A DNA stretch of 64,000 nucleotides from JACJXW01 sp964418125. GTDB taxonomy: Bacteria; Bacteroidota; Bacteroidia; Chitinophagales; Saprospiraceae. Shown here one piece after another: positions 26,052-34,654 of this stretch. The position numbers and the translations under genes are program-made. The stretch spans positions 1-64,000 of the forward strand of contig CAYQKY010000010.1 of NCBI GenBank assembly GCA_964418125.1, read 5' to 3'. Under the pieces are notes generated by a model. That model was not told the origin of the DNA and made no database searches. It saw nothing but the letters and a program-made list of their open reading frames with translations. Each line of letters opens with the position of its first letter. The first letter of the stretch is position 1.

Positions 26052-26780
26052 ATGGCTATTACAATTCAGATGAAGCTGAATGAGAAGTTGTACCTGAGAG
26101 ATCCGCAGGAGACTAAGCTCGGCCGCAAGATCATTCAACATAGTATTCTGCTTATTGATGAAATTGGGTTTGAGGCATTTACGTTCAAAAAGCTGGCGGA
26201 TCAGATCGGGTCAACGGAAGCCTCAGTTTACCGGTATTTCGAGAATAAACACCTCTTGCTGGTCTACCTGCTTTGCTGGTATTGGGAGTGGATGAAATTT
26301 CGAATCGACTACAATACCATGAATATCGAAGATCCCTGGAAGAAGTTGCAGATCGCTATCTCTTCTATTGTTGACACCTCCCGGCGCAACACTTCCATTG
26401 ATTTTGTTGATGAAGACGTACTTCACCGCATCGTCGTTGCTGAAGCCACCAAGGCCTATCACACCAAAGAGGTGGACAAAGAGAATAAACACGGTTTTTT
26501 CCTTACCTATAAAGCATTGGCCAAAAAGATCTCAGGCATCATCAAACAGATCGACCCTTCCTACCCTTATCCGCGGGCACTGGCCAGCACGCTGCTGGAA
26601 ATGGCCAATAACCATATCTATTTCGCTCTTCACCTGCCTTCTCTGACCGATATTTCCGTGGAGGGCGGAGACCTGAGCCAGGTGGAGAAGCTGCTGGAGG
26701 ATTTTGCCTTTGGGTTGTTGAGCACCGGAGCGGAAGCAGAGGTAGGAGAAGAGGAAGAGGAAGAGGAAGGGCTGGATTGA
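26052..26780 (+). CDS. TetR/AcrR-family transcriptional regulator
   Basis: The 242-residue product has a TetR-type helix-turn-helix at about residues 25-70: HSILLIDEIGFEAFTFKKLA and then STEASVYRYFENKHLLLVYL, the usual recognition-helix pattern. The C-terminal ligand-binding half is divergent, and the effector is unknown. The extreme C-terminus is an acidic run (EEEEEEEG) coded by imperfect GGAAGA repeats. It follows the SulP gene by 94 nt and has its own promoter box, so it need not be its regulator, though that neighbour is the obvious first candidate target. It is convergent with parC. Confidence 0.88.
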   Translation: MAITIQMKLNEKLYLRDPQETKLGRKIIQHSILLIDEIGFEAFTFKKLADQIGSTEASVYRYFENKHLLLVYLLCWYWEWMKFRIDYNTMNIEDPWKKLQIAISSIVDTSRRNTSIDFVDEDVLHRIVVAEATKAYHTKEVDKENKHGFFLTYKALAKKISGIIKQIDPSYPYPRALASTLLEMANNHIYFALHLPSLTDISVEGGDLSQVEKLLEDFAFGLLSTGAEAEVGEEEEEEEGLD

Positions 26781-26787
26781 CTTCTCT

Positions 26788-26823
26788 TCTATTCCTCCGG
26801 CCCACAGGCCAGGGAGCCGGAGG
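26788..26823. terminator. bidirectional hairpin between the TetR gene and parC
   Basis: ATTCCTCCGGC (26788-26798) and GCCGGAGGAAT (26813-26823) are perfect 11-bp inverted repeats around a 14-nt loop. They start 8 nt after the TetR stop and lie about 50 nt past the parC stop. T-runs are weak on both sides, so this is a probable but not classic terminator. Confidence 0.6.
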
Positions 26824-26872
26824 AATTTGCGATAAAAGCAGGCTCGTCAAGAAATAGTAACGCTTAAGAAAA

Positions 26873-29521
26873 TTAATCAAAAAGCTTGCCCTGTCCGTTC
26901 TTGTCAATGTCAAACTCAATGCTGTCCCCGGCCTTGAGTTTGCTTTGTGAGGGGGGGGCCTTTTCCGGCTTTTCTTTCTTTTCCGGTTTCTCTTCCGGCT
27001 CGCCATTGATCTCCCTGACCCCTGTCAGCTTTTGGTCGCTGACCTTATTGCCGATGGCTTTCCAGCCTTTGACGTCAACGAAGTCGGCCAGGCTGAGTTC
27101 GTCTTCCACCTTTTTGGAATTGACTTTCATGGTGTACTTCACCTTCGGTTCATCATCGAGGGAGGCGTAGAGCAGTTTCGTTTTGCGGTCTTCGGTAAGG
27201 AAGGGGAAGCGTTGGCCGGTAGTGGTTGTTTCGACCAGGAATCGCTTGGCCATAGTCCAGCCCCGTTCGCCCTCGTAGTAGAGAACGTTGATGGGCTGAT
27301 CGGGGTTGAATTTCCCGATCTGAACAACCTCGTTGGGGTCGAAGCGCTTGTTGAGGTCCAGGTCCAGCACTTCGTAGGAGCCATCCTTGTAAACGGCCAG
27401 GATGGTGTCGCCTGTATCGAAGGCCCCAAGGAACTTGCCGCGCTCATCCGTGTTGAGGCGCCCGCTGACCTCGTCCATCCAGACCTCGAGGGCGCCGAGG
27501 GTCGACTTGCCAACTTCCTTCAGGGACACCTTCCTCACCGGGTATTTCGTCAGCGTATTGCCTTTAGAGCTACGCCCCTTGATGTCGAGGTCGCCGAAGT
27601 CATAATCGAAGGTTTTGATGCGGGCCCGGCAGCCCTGCGTCAGCTGAACGGTAACGACCTCGGCCTCCCCGTTGGGGTTTGCGCTGAAATACAGTACTTT
27701 CGAGCCTTTATCGCCGGTAGTCAGGTCGTACTCCCGGTCCCGGGTGATTGCCTTGACGTTGAAGCGCTTGGCAAAGCTGCGGCCGGTCTTGCCGTCCGTA
27801 TAGATCATATTATAGGTCGTGCGGTCGTCGGCTTTTTTCCAGACATCTACATGGATGATGTCCTTACCGACAAACACCTTATCCGCAATGTGGGAAACCT
27901 GGAACTTGCCATCCTGCCGGAAGACGATGATGTCATCGATGTCCGAACAATCGCAGACGAACTCGTCCTTTTTCAGGGCGGTGCCGATGAAGCCTTCCTT
28001 GCGGTTGACGTATAGCTTGGCGTTATTGGCCACTACTTCGGTCGCCTGAATGGTGTCGAAGGTAGTGATTTTCGTCCGGCGCTCTCTGCCTTTGCCATGT
28101 TTGGCCAGCAGGTCTTCGAAGTAAGCGATGGCGTAGTCCACCAGGTTGTTGAGGTGGTGTTGTACTTCTTTGAGCTCTTCCTCCAGTTTGGCGATGGCCT
28201 CATCCGCTTTGAAGGAGTTGTATTTGGAGATGCGCTTGATCTTGATCTCGGTGAGGCGGATCAGGTCTTCCTCCGTGATATCGCGCAGCAGTTTCAGGCG
28301 TTTGTCCCCTTTCTGAGGCTTCTCGCCGGGTGTGGCAACGTATTTGCGCAGGCCCGTATCGATGGTTTCCAGGACGGCTTCCCAGGTCTCGCACTCCTCG
28401 ATGTCGCGGTAGATGCGTTTTTCGATGAAGATCTTTTCCAGGCTGGCGAAGTGCAGTTTTTCCAGCAATTCCCCCTTACGGATCTCCAACTCCTGGCGGA
28501 GCAGCTCTTTGGTATGTTCAGTGGAGATATCGAGGATCTCCTCTACCGTCAGGAAGTGCGGCTTTTCATCGATGATGACACAGGCATTGGGAGAGATCGG
28601 TACTTCGCAATGCGTGAATGCGTAAAGGGCGTCGATGGTCAGGTCGGGGGAAGTGCCGGGGGCCAGTTCCACCAGGATCTCGACCTCCTGGGCCGTATTG
28701 TCCGTTACTTTTTTGATCTTGATCTTACCCTTATCGTTGGCCTTGATGATGCTCTCGATCAGGCTCGTGGTGGTTACGCCGTAGGGCAGCTCCCGAATGG
28801 CCAGGGTAGACTTGTCAACGCGGTCGATCATGGCGCGGACTTTCACCCGCCCCCCGCGCTTGCCGCCGTTATAGTCGCTGACATCGATCATGCCGCCGGT
28901 CTGAAAGTCGGGATAGATCTTCACTTTCTTTCCCTGCAGCAACTTAACGGAGGCCTTGATGAGCTCCACGAAGTTATGGGGCAGGATCTTGGTGGAAAGG
29001 CCGACGGCAATACCATCGGCGCCCTGTGCCAGGAGGAGGGGGAACTTCATCGGCAGGTCGATCGGCTCCCGTTTGCGGCCGTCATAGCTGAGCTGCCATT
29101 CAGTAGTCTGGGGGTTGAAGGCAATGTCAAGGGCCAGCTTGGTCAGGCGCGCCTCGATGTACCTCGAGGCGGCGGCGCTGTCGCCGGTCCGCACATCGCC
29201 CCAGTTGCCCTGGGGGTCAATGAGGAGCTCCTTCTGGCCGAGGTTGACCAGGGCATCGCCGATAGCGGCATCACCGTGCGGGTGGTATTGCATAGTCTGG
29301 CCTATGATGTTGGCCACCTTGTGGTAGCGCCCGTCGTGCATTTCGCGCATGGCATGCAGGATACGACGCTGTACCGGCTTCAGCCCGTCCCAGATGGAGG
29401 GCACGGCGCGTTCCAGTATTACATAAGAGGCATAATCCAGAAAGTAGTCCTGGTACATGCCTTTCAGGGTGATGATGTTGTCCTCGCCGCTCTGTTCTTC
29501 TGTTCTTGTGTTGTCACTCAT
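26873..29521 (-). CDS. parC: DNA topoisomerase IV subunit A
   Basis: This is the DNA-breaking subunit of a type IIA topoisomerase. The 882-residue protein shows YVILERAVPSIWDGLKPVQRR, the catalytic Tyr at about 121 in AASRYIEARL, and a C-terminal beta-pinwheel region (SRLNTDERG, FDTGDTILAVY) ending in a Lys/Glu/Pro-rich tail. The lack of a clear GyrA box (QRRGGKG) and the shorter CTD support ParC over GyrA. In the quinolone region it reads YHPHGDAAIGDALV, with Ala at the usual Ser site. That Ala is probably normal for this lineage. parE is not adjacent. A good Shine-Dalgarno (AGGAG) precedes the ATG, which is rare in this window. Confidence 0.93.
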   Translation of the reverse strand: MSDNTRTEEQSGEDNIITLKGMYQDYFLDYASYVILERAVPSIWDGLKPVQRRILHAMREMHDGRYHKVANIIGQTMQYHPHGDAAIGDALVNLGQKELLIDPQGNWGDVRTGDSAAASRYIEARLTKLALDIAFNPQTTEWQLSYDGRKREPIDLPMKFPLLLAQGADGIAVGLSTKILPHNFVELIKASVKLLQGKKVKIYPDFQTGGMIDVSDYNGGKRGGRVKVRAMIDRVDKSTLAIRELPYGVTTTSLIESIIKANDKGKIKIKKVTDNTAQEVEILVELAPGTSPDLTIDALYAFTHCEVPISPNACVIIDEKPHFLTVEEILDISTEHTKELLRQELEIRKGELLEKLHFASLEKIFIEKRIYRDIEECETWEAVLETIDTGLRKYVATPGEKPQKGDKRLKLLRDITEEDLIRLTEIKIKRISKYNSFKADEAIAKLEEELKEVQHHLNNLVDYAIAYFEDLLAKHGKGRERRTKITTFDTIQATEVVANNAKLYVNRKEGFIGTALKKDEFVCDCSDIDDIIVFRQDGKFQVSHIADKVFVGKDIIHVDVWKKADDRTTYNMIYTDGKTGRSFAKRFNVKAITRDREYDLTTGDKGSKVLYFSANPNGEAEVVTVQLTQGCRARIKTFDYDFGDLDIKGRSSKGNTLTKYPVRKVSLKEVGKSTLGALEVWMDEVSGRLNTDERGKFLGAFDTGDTILAVYKDGSYEVLDLDLNKRFDPNEVVQIGKFNPDQPINVLYYEGERGWTMAKRFLVETTTTGQRFPFLTEDRKTKLLYASLDDEPKVKYTMKVNSKKVEDELSLADFVDVKGWKAIGNKVSDQKLTGVREINGEPEEKPEKKEKPEKAPPSQSKLKAGDSIEFDIDKNGQGKLFD

Positions 29522-29549
29522 TTTGATCTCCTGGCTGTAAACTTTCCGG

Positions 29550-29565
29550 CAAATTTACAAATTTA
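29550..29565 (-). promoter_or_regulatory. tandem TAAATTTG boxes upstream of parC
   Basis: Two consecutive copies of TAAATTTG on the minus strand (29565-29558 and 29557-29550) both match the -7 consensus and lie 29-44 nt upstream of the parC start. A TTTTG about 16 nt upstream of the distal copy could serve as -33. Two start sites 8 nt apart are possible. Confidence 0.5.
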
Positions 29566-29746
29566 GCTGCAATTACGAAAACAAAACATTTTATCTTTTT
29601 TAGTTTGAAATAATTTGTTTTTCATAAAAATTCATGTCCCGGGCAGCACAATTCACCCGGCTTCCGTTGTATTCTTGAAGTCAAAAGCGATCGAACCGGT
29701 TGTAAATCTTTGGCAATTGGGCTAACTTGTGCAACTTGAAACGTAC

Positions 29747-30337
29747 ATGACTATCGCTTTGCCCTTAGAATACGATGAAAAAAGCCTGATCACGGCCTGC
29801 GCCCGACAGGAGCGCTGGGCCCAAAAGGTGCTGTATGAGGAGTACTACAGCCGGATGATGGGCGTTTGCCTGCGCTATTCCAACGATGAGGAGGAAGCGC
29901 TGGATATCTTGCACGAGGGCTTCATCAAAGTGTTTAAACACATTAATAAATATCAGCCGGGAACGTCACTTTCGGCCTGGATCCGCCGTATAATGGTAAA
30001 TACGGCCATTGATTATTACAGAAAGAGCATCCGCAGGCGCACGGAGGACATTGAACAAGCATACGAACTGAGCACCAATGATGCCGATGCCGTCAGCCAG
30101 TGCACGGAAAGGGAGATCCTGGACGCCGTCCAGCAATTATCCCCCGCTTACCGTGCCGTATTCAACCTCTATGTCATCGAAGGCTATTCCCATCGGGAAA
30201 TTGCCGAGATGCTGGACATTACCGAGAGCACTTCCCGGTCCAACCTGGTGAAGGCGCGCTCAAAACTGCAGGCTCTACTGAGCTCGAGATCACACGGATA
30301 TGGAGAAGAAGATGAATCCGATAGACCGAATCATTAA
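29747..30337 (+). CDS. ECF-type RNA polymerase sigma-70 factor
   Basis: The 196-residue protein (ATG 29747; GTG 29729 would add six residues) has sigma region 2 in ALDILHEGFIKVFKHINKY and SAWIRRIMVNTAIDYYRKS, and region 4 in PAYRAVFNLYVIEGYSHREI through STSRSNLVKARSKLQALL. Length fits an ECF factor of the Bacteroidota RpoE-like type. Its last 38 nt overlap the start of the next gene (30300), which encodes a membrane-anchored protein in the position usually held by an anti-sigma factor. This pairing suggests control by an envelope signal, which is inference. Confidence 0.93.
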   Translation: MTIALPLEYDEKSLITACARQERWAQKVLYEEYYSRMMGVCLRYSNDEEEALDILHEGFIKVFKHINKYQPGTSLSAWIRRIMVNTAIDYYRKSIRRRTEDIEQAYELSTNDADAVSQCTEREILDAVQQLSPAYRAVFNLYVIEGYSHREIAEMLDITESTSRSNLVKARSKLQALLSSRSHGYGEEDESDRPNH

Positions 30338-31862
30338 GGAAAAGCTGGAGGGCCTCGAAGCGCCCTTCGACGCCGGATCCTGGCAGCTTATGGAACAGAG
30401 GCTGAATGAGGAAGCTATGGGAATAGGGGGGGAAGGCCAGCCGGCAGCGGATACGAAACACATCGACGAGGCCGTCTTTGAAAAGCTTCACCGTTACCAG
30501 GCTGCCTATCAGCCCGGCCACTGGAAGCGGATGGAGGCTCTTCTGGAAGAGGCCTTTGCCTGGCCGCGCAAAGTCCTGCGTTACAAATTGACGGAACTGG
30601 CACTGATGCTGTTGCTTTTCCTATTCCTGTGGCAATACATTCCCGGCGGCCCTGCTGCCGGCCCTGGTTTACCCCAGGCTCTGGAAAATACGCCTCAGTA
30701 TACTCCTGCCGATGGCAAGGAAGAAGCGCTTCCTGCCGAACCCAGGCAGTCCGGATCCACCACGCCCGATGCGCCTCATGGCCAAAATCCCGATGGACGG
30801 GATAACCTTTCCCCGGAAAGCGCCTCCGCTGGTTCGGCCCCGGCCACAGCAGCAATTGCCGGCGGTGGTTCCGCGGTTGGCAGCGTTAGAAATGCCTCCC
30901 CGGGTTTGCCTTCATCTCAGCGGGCGATAATTGCCGGCAATGAGCGCCGGGAAGCCTCATCCCGCTACCTTCTTCCGTTGGCATCCCCGGAACTGCAGGG
31001 CCTTCAGCTAAAGGCTCCTGCTTATCCTCTTCCGGCCCGGCCGTCCTTCAACGCCAGCCTGATTGCCGAATTGAACCGGCTGGATGCCTTGTCCCCGGAG
31101 CTGTCTTATGAGACAGACAAGTCTATCGGCGATGTTTCTCTGATTAAAAATAAAACTGGCGCTGCCCTCCGCGTAGGGATGTTCGGCAGCGCCGAATACA
31201 ACCACATCACCGTTCCTTCCAGTGAGGAGAAAAAGCTGGAAGAAGAATTGCAGCGTTACGCCATAGGTTACGGCGGCGGCCTGTCCGTAGGCCTGGAAAT
31301 GGGCCGTTTTGAGATAGAGACGGGCGTTATCTATGCAGCGCGCCAGTATCCGGTGGGGCTGGTCTATGTCAACGGCAGTGTGGGTTCCGGCTTGCAGGGG
31401 CAACGCCTGGAGGCCAGCGAACTCAACATCATCAACCTGCCGCTGCATTTCCGGTACAGCTTCCTCCGCCGTGGCGGCTGGCGGGCCTACGCCCTGGCAG
31501 GGGCATCCCTGCAGGTGGCCTTCCAGCGCAACTACTACGTCAGCGAGGAGCCCAAGTTCAACTTCCGGCCCATGCAGCCGCCGGCGCCGGCGCCTCCTCC
31601 TCCTTCCAACGAGGAAGCTACAATCGACCGTATCCGCAAGTCAGGCCTGGGCTGGTTTGAAGGAGGTACGTTCGAAGAGAACGCCTATCTGACCGGCAAC
31701 CTGGGTTTCGGGCTGGAGCGCTATCTCAGCTCCCGCTGGTGCCTGTTCGTGCAGCCTACCTATCAGCATTCCCTGCAGTATTTCCGTGTCGGGCTGGGGC
31801 CCAATGCGGACCGGATCAATTCGCTGTCTGTCCTGTTCGGGGCTAAGGTGCGGTTGAAGTAG
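30300..31862 (+). CDS. single-pass membrane protein with C-terminal outer-membrane-type beta-barrel domain
   Basis: The 520-residue protein has an N-terminal cytosolic part (1-100) with two short repeats (DRIIKEKLEGLEAPFDAGSW and DEAVFEKLHRYQAAYQPGHW). A transmembrane helix follows at about 101-113 (LALMLLLFLFLWQYI), then a Pro/Ser/Ala-rich periplasmic linker (about 115-260). The final region of about 240 residues alternates like a PorT/OmpA-type beta-barrel: VGMFGSAEYNHITV, YAIGYGGGLSVGLEMGRFE, NLPLHFRYSFLRRG and YLTGNLGFGLERYL. It overlaps the ECF sigma gene by 38 nt, implying translational coupling. The cytosolic part may bind the sigma factor. No known anti-sigma domain is recognised. An inner-membrane anchor plus an outer-membrane-like domain could span the periplasm. 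Confidence 0.8.
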   Translation: MEKKMNPIDRIIKEKLEGLEAPFDAGSWQLMEQRLNEEAMGIGGEGQPAADTKHIDEAVFEKLHRYQAAYQPGHWKRMEALLEEAFAWPRKVLRYKLTELALMLLLFLFLWQYIPGGPAAGPGLPQALENTPQYTPADGKEEALPAEPRQSGSTTPDAPHGQNPDGRDNLSPESASAGSAPATAAIAGGGSAVGSVRNASPGLPSSQRAIIAGNERREASSRYLLPLASPELQGLQLKAPAYPLPARPSFNASLIAELNRLDALSPELSYETDKSIGDVSLIKNKTGAALRVGMFGSAEYNHITVPSSEEKKLEEELQRYAIGYGGGLSVGLEMGRFEIETGVIYAARQYPVGLVYVNGSVGSGLQGQRLEASELNIINLPLHFRYSFLRRGGWRAYALAGASLQVAFQRNYYVSEEPKFNFRPMQPPAPAPPPPSNEEATIDRIRKSGLGWFEGGTFEENAYLTGNLGFGLERYLSSRWCLFVQPTYQHSLQYFRVGLGPNADRINSLSVLFGAKVRLK

Positions 31863-31928
31863 AAGTAGAGGTTGTAGGGGGGGCAGGTCTTCCGGGCCAC
31901 TTTACAGGGGATCCCAAACGCCAGGACG

Positions 31929-32924
31929 TCACCGGGGATGTTTTTGATGACTACCGATCCGGCGCCCGCTCCTTCCTTCCGACGGCGCCATCCCATATTC
32001 CTCCTTCCACACCCTCCTGAACTGGCGGGCGGAGGCGTAACCGCACTTCCGGGCGACTTCCTCGATGCCGAGCTGGCCGTTCTGCAGCAGTTGGCGGCCC
32101 AGTTCGAGGCGGATCTCCTGTTTGAATTCCTGTATGGTCCTGCCGGTGTATTTTCGGAACAGGCGTGTAAGGTGGCGTGGGCTCAGGCAGGCGATCCTGG
32201 CCAGTTCTTCAATGCTGTGGTTGGCCTCCGGGTCGTTGAGCAGCGCTTCCTGTACCCGGTAAATGGCCAGATGAAAGGGCTTTTGCAGGTTGGTGTATAT
32301 ATTGCGCTGTGGCCTGTCAGCTTCCCGGCGGAAACTTACCACCATTTCCTGAGCCACGCGGGCTGCTACAAAAGCGCCATACCATTGCTCCAGAAGGTAG
32401 AGAGCCAGGTCTATGCCTGTTGACATGCCCGCGGAAGTGTACACCCGCTTATCTTCTGTGTAAAGTTTTTCTTTCTGCAACAGGGCTCTGGGATAACGCT
32501 GCTGCATATAATCGAGGCACTTCCAGTGGCAGGTGTACTTCCGGTGGTCCAGAAGGCCCGCTTCCGCCAGGAGGAGGGCGCCGGAACAAATGGAGCACAG
32601 GCCGGCGCCGTTTTCGTAGGCCTGCCTCAACCAGGGCGCAGCGCGGTGTACAGCCGCGGCGAGTTCTCCTTTTTTAAAACTGTTGAAGTCGATACCGGGA
32701 ATGCAGATGAGGCTGCCTTCACCAGGGTTAAGCGAGGCCGGGGCAGTGAGGCTGGCCAGCTCCAGTCCTTGTTCGGACCGGAGGTTCTCCTCGAAACTAG
32801 TGAACTGTATACGGATGGGGCGCCGGCAGAGGTTCCCGGCTTCGTAGAAGACCTGGAGCGGCCCGGCCAGGTCCATCAGGTGGGTTTTGGGAAAAAGCAG
32901 GAAGATGATGTTTTGTGGGGCCAT
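31929..32924 (-). CDS. GlxA-type transcriptional regulator (DJ-1/PfpI plus AraC HTH)
   Basis: The 331-residue protein has an N-terminal DJ-1/PfpI-like domain (1-190: IIFLLFPKTHLMDLAGPLQV, LICIPGIDF, GLCSICSGALLLAEAGLL with the elbow Cys, STGIDLALYLLEQ) and a C-terminal AraC-type double HTH (about 232-318: HSIEELARIACLSPRHLTRL, then EVARKCGYASARQFRRVW). Such regulators control small-metabolite operons. Effectors are known for only a few. It is divergent from a gene for an exported DJ-1 protein (33262), so it may regulate that gene. The divergent region is 337 nt and carries a 162-bp hairpin element. The start at 32924 matches the family N-terminus. Confidence 0.92.
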   Translation of the reverse strand: MAPQNIIFLLFPKTHLMDLAGPLQVFYEAGNLCRRPIRIQFTSFEENLRSEQGLELASLTAPASLNPGEGSLICIPGIDFNSFKKGELAAAVHRAAPWLRQAYENGAGLCSICSGALLLAEAGLLDHRKYTCHWKCLDYMQQRYPRALLQKEKLYTEDKRVYTSAGMSTGIDLALYLLEQWYGAFVAARVAQEMVVSFRREADRPQRNIYTNLQKPFHLAIYRVQEALLNDPEANHSIEELARIACLSPRHLTRLFRKYTGRTIQEFKQEIRLELGRQLLQNGQLGIEEVARKCGYASARQFRRVWKEEYGMAPSEGRSGRRIGSHQKHPR

Positions 32925-33009
32925 AATGTAGTGTTTACAGACAAAGATCGGACATTTTGAGCCATCAGGGCCGGGTATTTATTGCTAAAGGGTAAATTAG
33001 GAGGCTATT

Positions 33010-33171
33010 AGAGTTTGTTCAAAATTCAATCAATGGGCTCCAAGCGGCAAATTTTATCCTGCACTGCGTTAAAAAGCCTCGTCATACCTTCCAGGTATGC
33101 CTACGTTTTTTGCCTTGTTCAGAACAAAATTTCCTCGCTTTCGCCTCATCAGCGAATTTTGAACAAACTCT
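33010..33171. repeat. 162-bp hairpin element with 18-bp perfect terminal inverted repeats (copy A)
   Basis: AGAGTTTGTTCAAAATTC (33010-33027) is the exact inverse of 33154-33171. Inside, pairing continues imperfectly (AAATTTT arms near 33049 and 33126) to a central hairpin CATACCT-TCC-AGGTATG at about 33083-33099. No coding frame is present. It occupies almost half of the divergent region between two DJ-1/PfpI genes. A second element with the same length, AGAG/CTCT ends and similar centre lies at 57856-58019. Confidence 0.75.
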
Positions 33172-33261
33172 TAGCTGCTAGCCCTGTGGAATTTGCACGG
33201 CGACTATTCCACAGGGTGGACAGCCAGGATCACCAATACTTTCATTAAAAACCCGACTACA

Positions 33262-34536
33262 ATGAAAAAAGTATTCTTCTTCGCTACTTGCTACCTATTG
33301 GCAGGGGCCCATACTTTCGCACAACCTCAACAGAATGGCAGGGTGTACAAAGTTGCCCTCTTCGTTCCCAGCGGCGCCGAGCTGCTCGATTTTGCCGGCC
33401 CCGGCGAGGCCTTCACCCAGGCGCCCGGCTTTGAAGTGTATCTGGTAAGCCTCAGCGAGGAGCCCATCCGAAGCCAGGGCTTTATGAACATTACTCCCAA
33501 TTACTCCTACAAAAACTGCCCCCGGCCGGACATTATCCTGATACCGGGCGGCGGCACCGGAAGGATCATCAACGACCCGGAGGCCATTCAATGGGTAAAA
33601 CAGCATTATGAAAACGGAGGAACGGTGCTCACCGTGTGTACCGGCGCATCCGTGGCCGCCAAAGCCGGCCTGCTGGAGGGCAAAAAAGCAACGACCTACC
33701 ACAGCGCCTTTGATTATGTCCGGAACTTCTGCCAGGATTGTGAGCTGCTGGAGGGAACCCGCTACGTCGACAACGGCCGCATCATCACTACCGCCGGCAT
33801 TTCCGCCGGCATCGACGGCGCCCTGCACCTCATCTCCCGCATCAAGGGGCAGGATGTGGCCGAAGAGGCCGCCCGCAACATGGAATACGATAAGTGGGCG
33901 CCCAATGAAGGCCTTATGAATTACGAAAACGAGTTCATCCGGTACGTAAAACAGCATGGCCCGGATAAGGCCGGGCAAAAATATCGGAACGAGCTGGCTG
34001 CCGGCGCCAGCTCCTTGTTCTTTGTGGGAGAGATGAAAAACCTGGCGGCGGAAATGAGCGCAGCCGGCGAATACGAAAAAGCAGTACAGGTACTGGAGTT
34101 TTGCGCGGATCACTACCCCGGCGAGGCCATCATTTATAACCAACTCAGAGCGGTTTATGCTCAGGCAGGCAAACCTGTCCCTCCTTCCCCCGAGGACTTC
34201 ATGGAAGCGGCCCTGCAAGGCAAGGCCGAAGAGGTAAGCACTATGTATGAAAAAGCCAAAGAGGTGTTTCCGGGATGGATACTCTTCGAAGAGTCCCGCA
34301 TGAACTGGGTGGGATACCAGCTACTGAATAAAGGAGAGGCGGAAAAGGCCATCCGTATATTCAAGGTCAATGCCGATGCCTATCCATCGTCCTGGAACGT
34401 ATACGACAGCCTGGCCGAAGGGTATATGAACAATGAACAGTGGGACAAGGCGCGGAAATATTACCAAAGATCTCTGGAACTGAACCCGGATAATGACAAT
34501 GCCCGGAAGATGATGGCGAAGATTGAGGAAAGATGA
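33262..34536 (+). CDS. exported DJ-1/PfpI-family protein with C-terminal TPR
   Basis: From ATG 33262 the product has 424 residues and a signal peptide (MKKVFFFATCYLLAGAHTFA). The DJ-1/PfpI domain (about 28-215) shows LFVPSGAELLDFAGPGEAF, IILIPGGGTGRII, the nucleophile-elbow Cys in VLTVCTGASVAAKAGLL, and TTAGISAGIDGALHLI, close to the isonitrile-hydratase/GlxA-like subgroup. The C-terminal part (about 240-424) has TPR-like units ending in QWDKARKYYQRSLELNPDN. Export of such a domain to the periplasm is uncommon and its substrate is unknown. It is divergent from the GlxA-type regulator at 31929-32924, whose sensor domain is related to it. An upstream in-frame start at 33193 would break the signal peptide. 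Confidence 0.87.
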   Translation: MKKVFFFATCYLLAGAHTFAQPQQNGRVYKVALFVPSGAELLDFAGPGEAFTQAPGFEVYLVSLSEEPIRSQGFMNITPNYSYKNCPRPDIILIPGGGTGRIINDPEAIQWVKQHYENGGTVLTVCTGASVAAKAGLLEGKKATTYHSAFDYVRNFCQDCELLEGTRYVDNGRIITTAGISAGIDGALHLISRIKGQDVAEEAARNMEYDKWAPNEGLMNYENEFIRYVKQHGPDKAGQKYRNELAAGASSLFFVGEMKNLAAEMSAAGEYEKAVQVLEFCADHYPGEAIIYNQLRAVYAQAGKPVPPSPEDFMEAALQGKAEEVSTMYEKAKEVFPGWILFEESRMNWVGYQLLNKGEAEKAIRIFKVNADAYPSSWNVYDSLAEGYMNNEQWDKARKYYQRSLELNPDNDNARKMMAKIEER

Positions 34537-34561
34537 CTAGTGTGACTAGAACGAAATAACC

Positions 34562-34612
34562 GGGCAGTTTCGGCAGCCCATATAGCTGAGTTTCCAGGGC
34601 TTTTAACTGCCC
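34562..34612. terminator. nested hairpin between convergent genes
   Basis: GGGCAGTT (34562-34569) and AACTGCCC (34605-34612) are perfect arms, and AGCCC (34575-34579) pairs with GGGCT (34597-34601) inside them. It lies 26 nt past the exported DJ-1 gene and 43 nt past the end of trmB, fitting a shared bidirectional terminator. No strong T-run is seen. Confidence 0.55.
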
Positions 34613-34654
34613 CGTTAATTCGTGCGGCTTTCACTGGTTTACACTTTCACACTT

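Noticed and set aside
29270..29310. Ala at the quinolone-contact Ser position of ParC (HPHGDAAIGD)
   Set aside because: Bacteroidota ParC proteins normally lack Ser here, as far as I recall, so it is not evidence of acquired resistance.
28097..29566. A 489-codon open frame on the plus strand opposite parC
   Set aside because: It is antisense to a strongly conserved gene and its translation matches no family. Long antisense frames are expected at this GC content.
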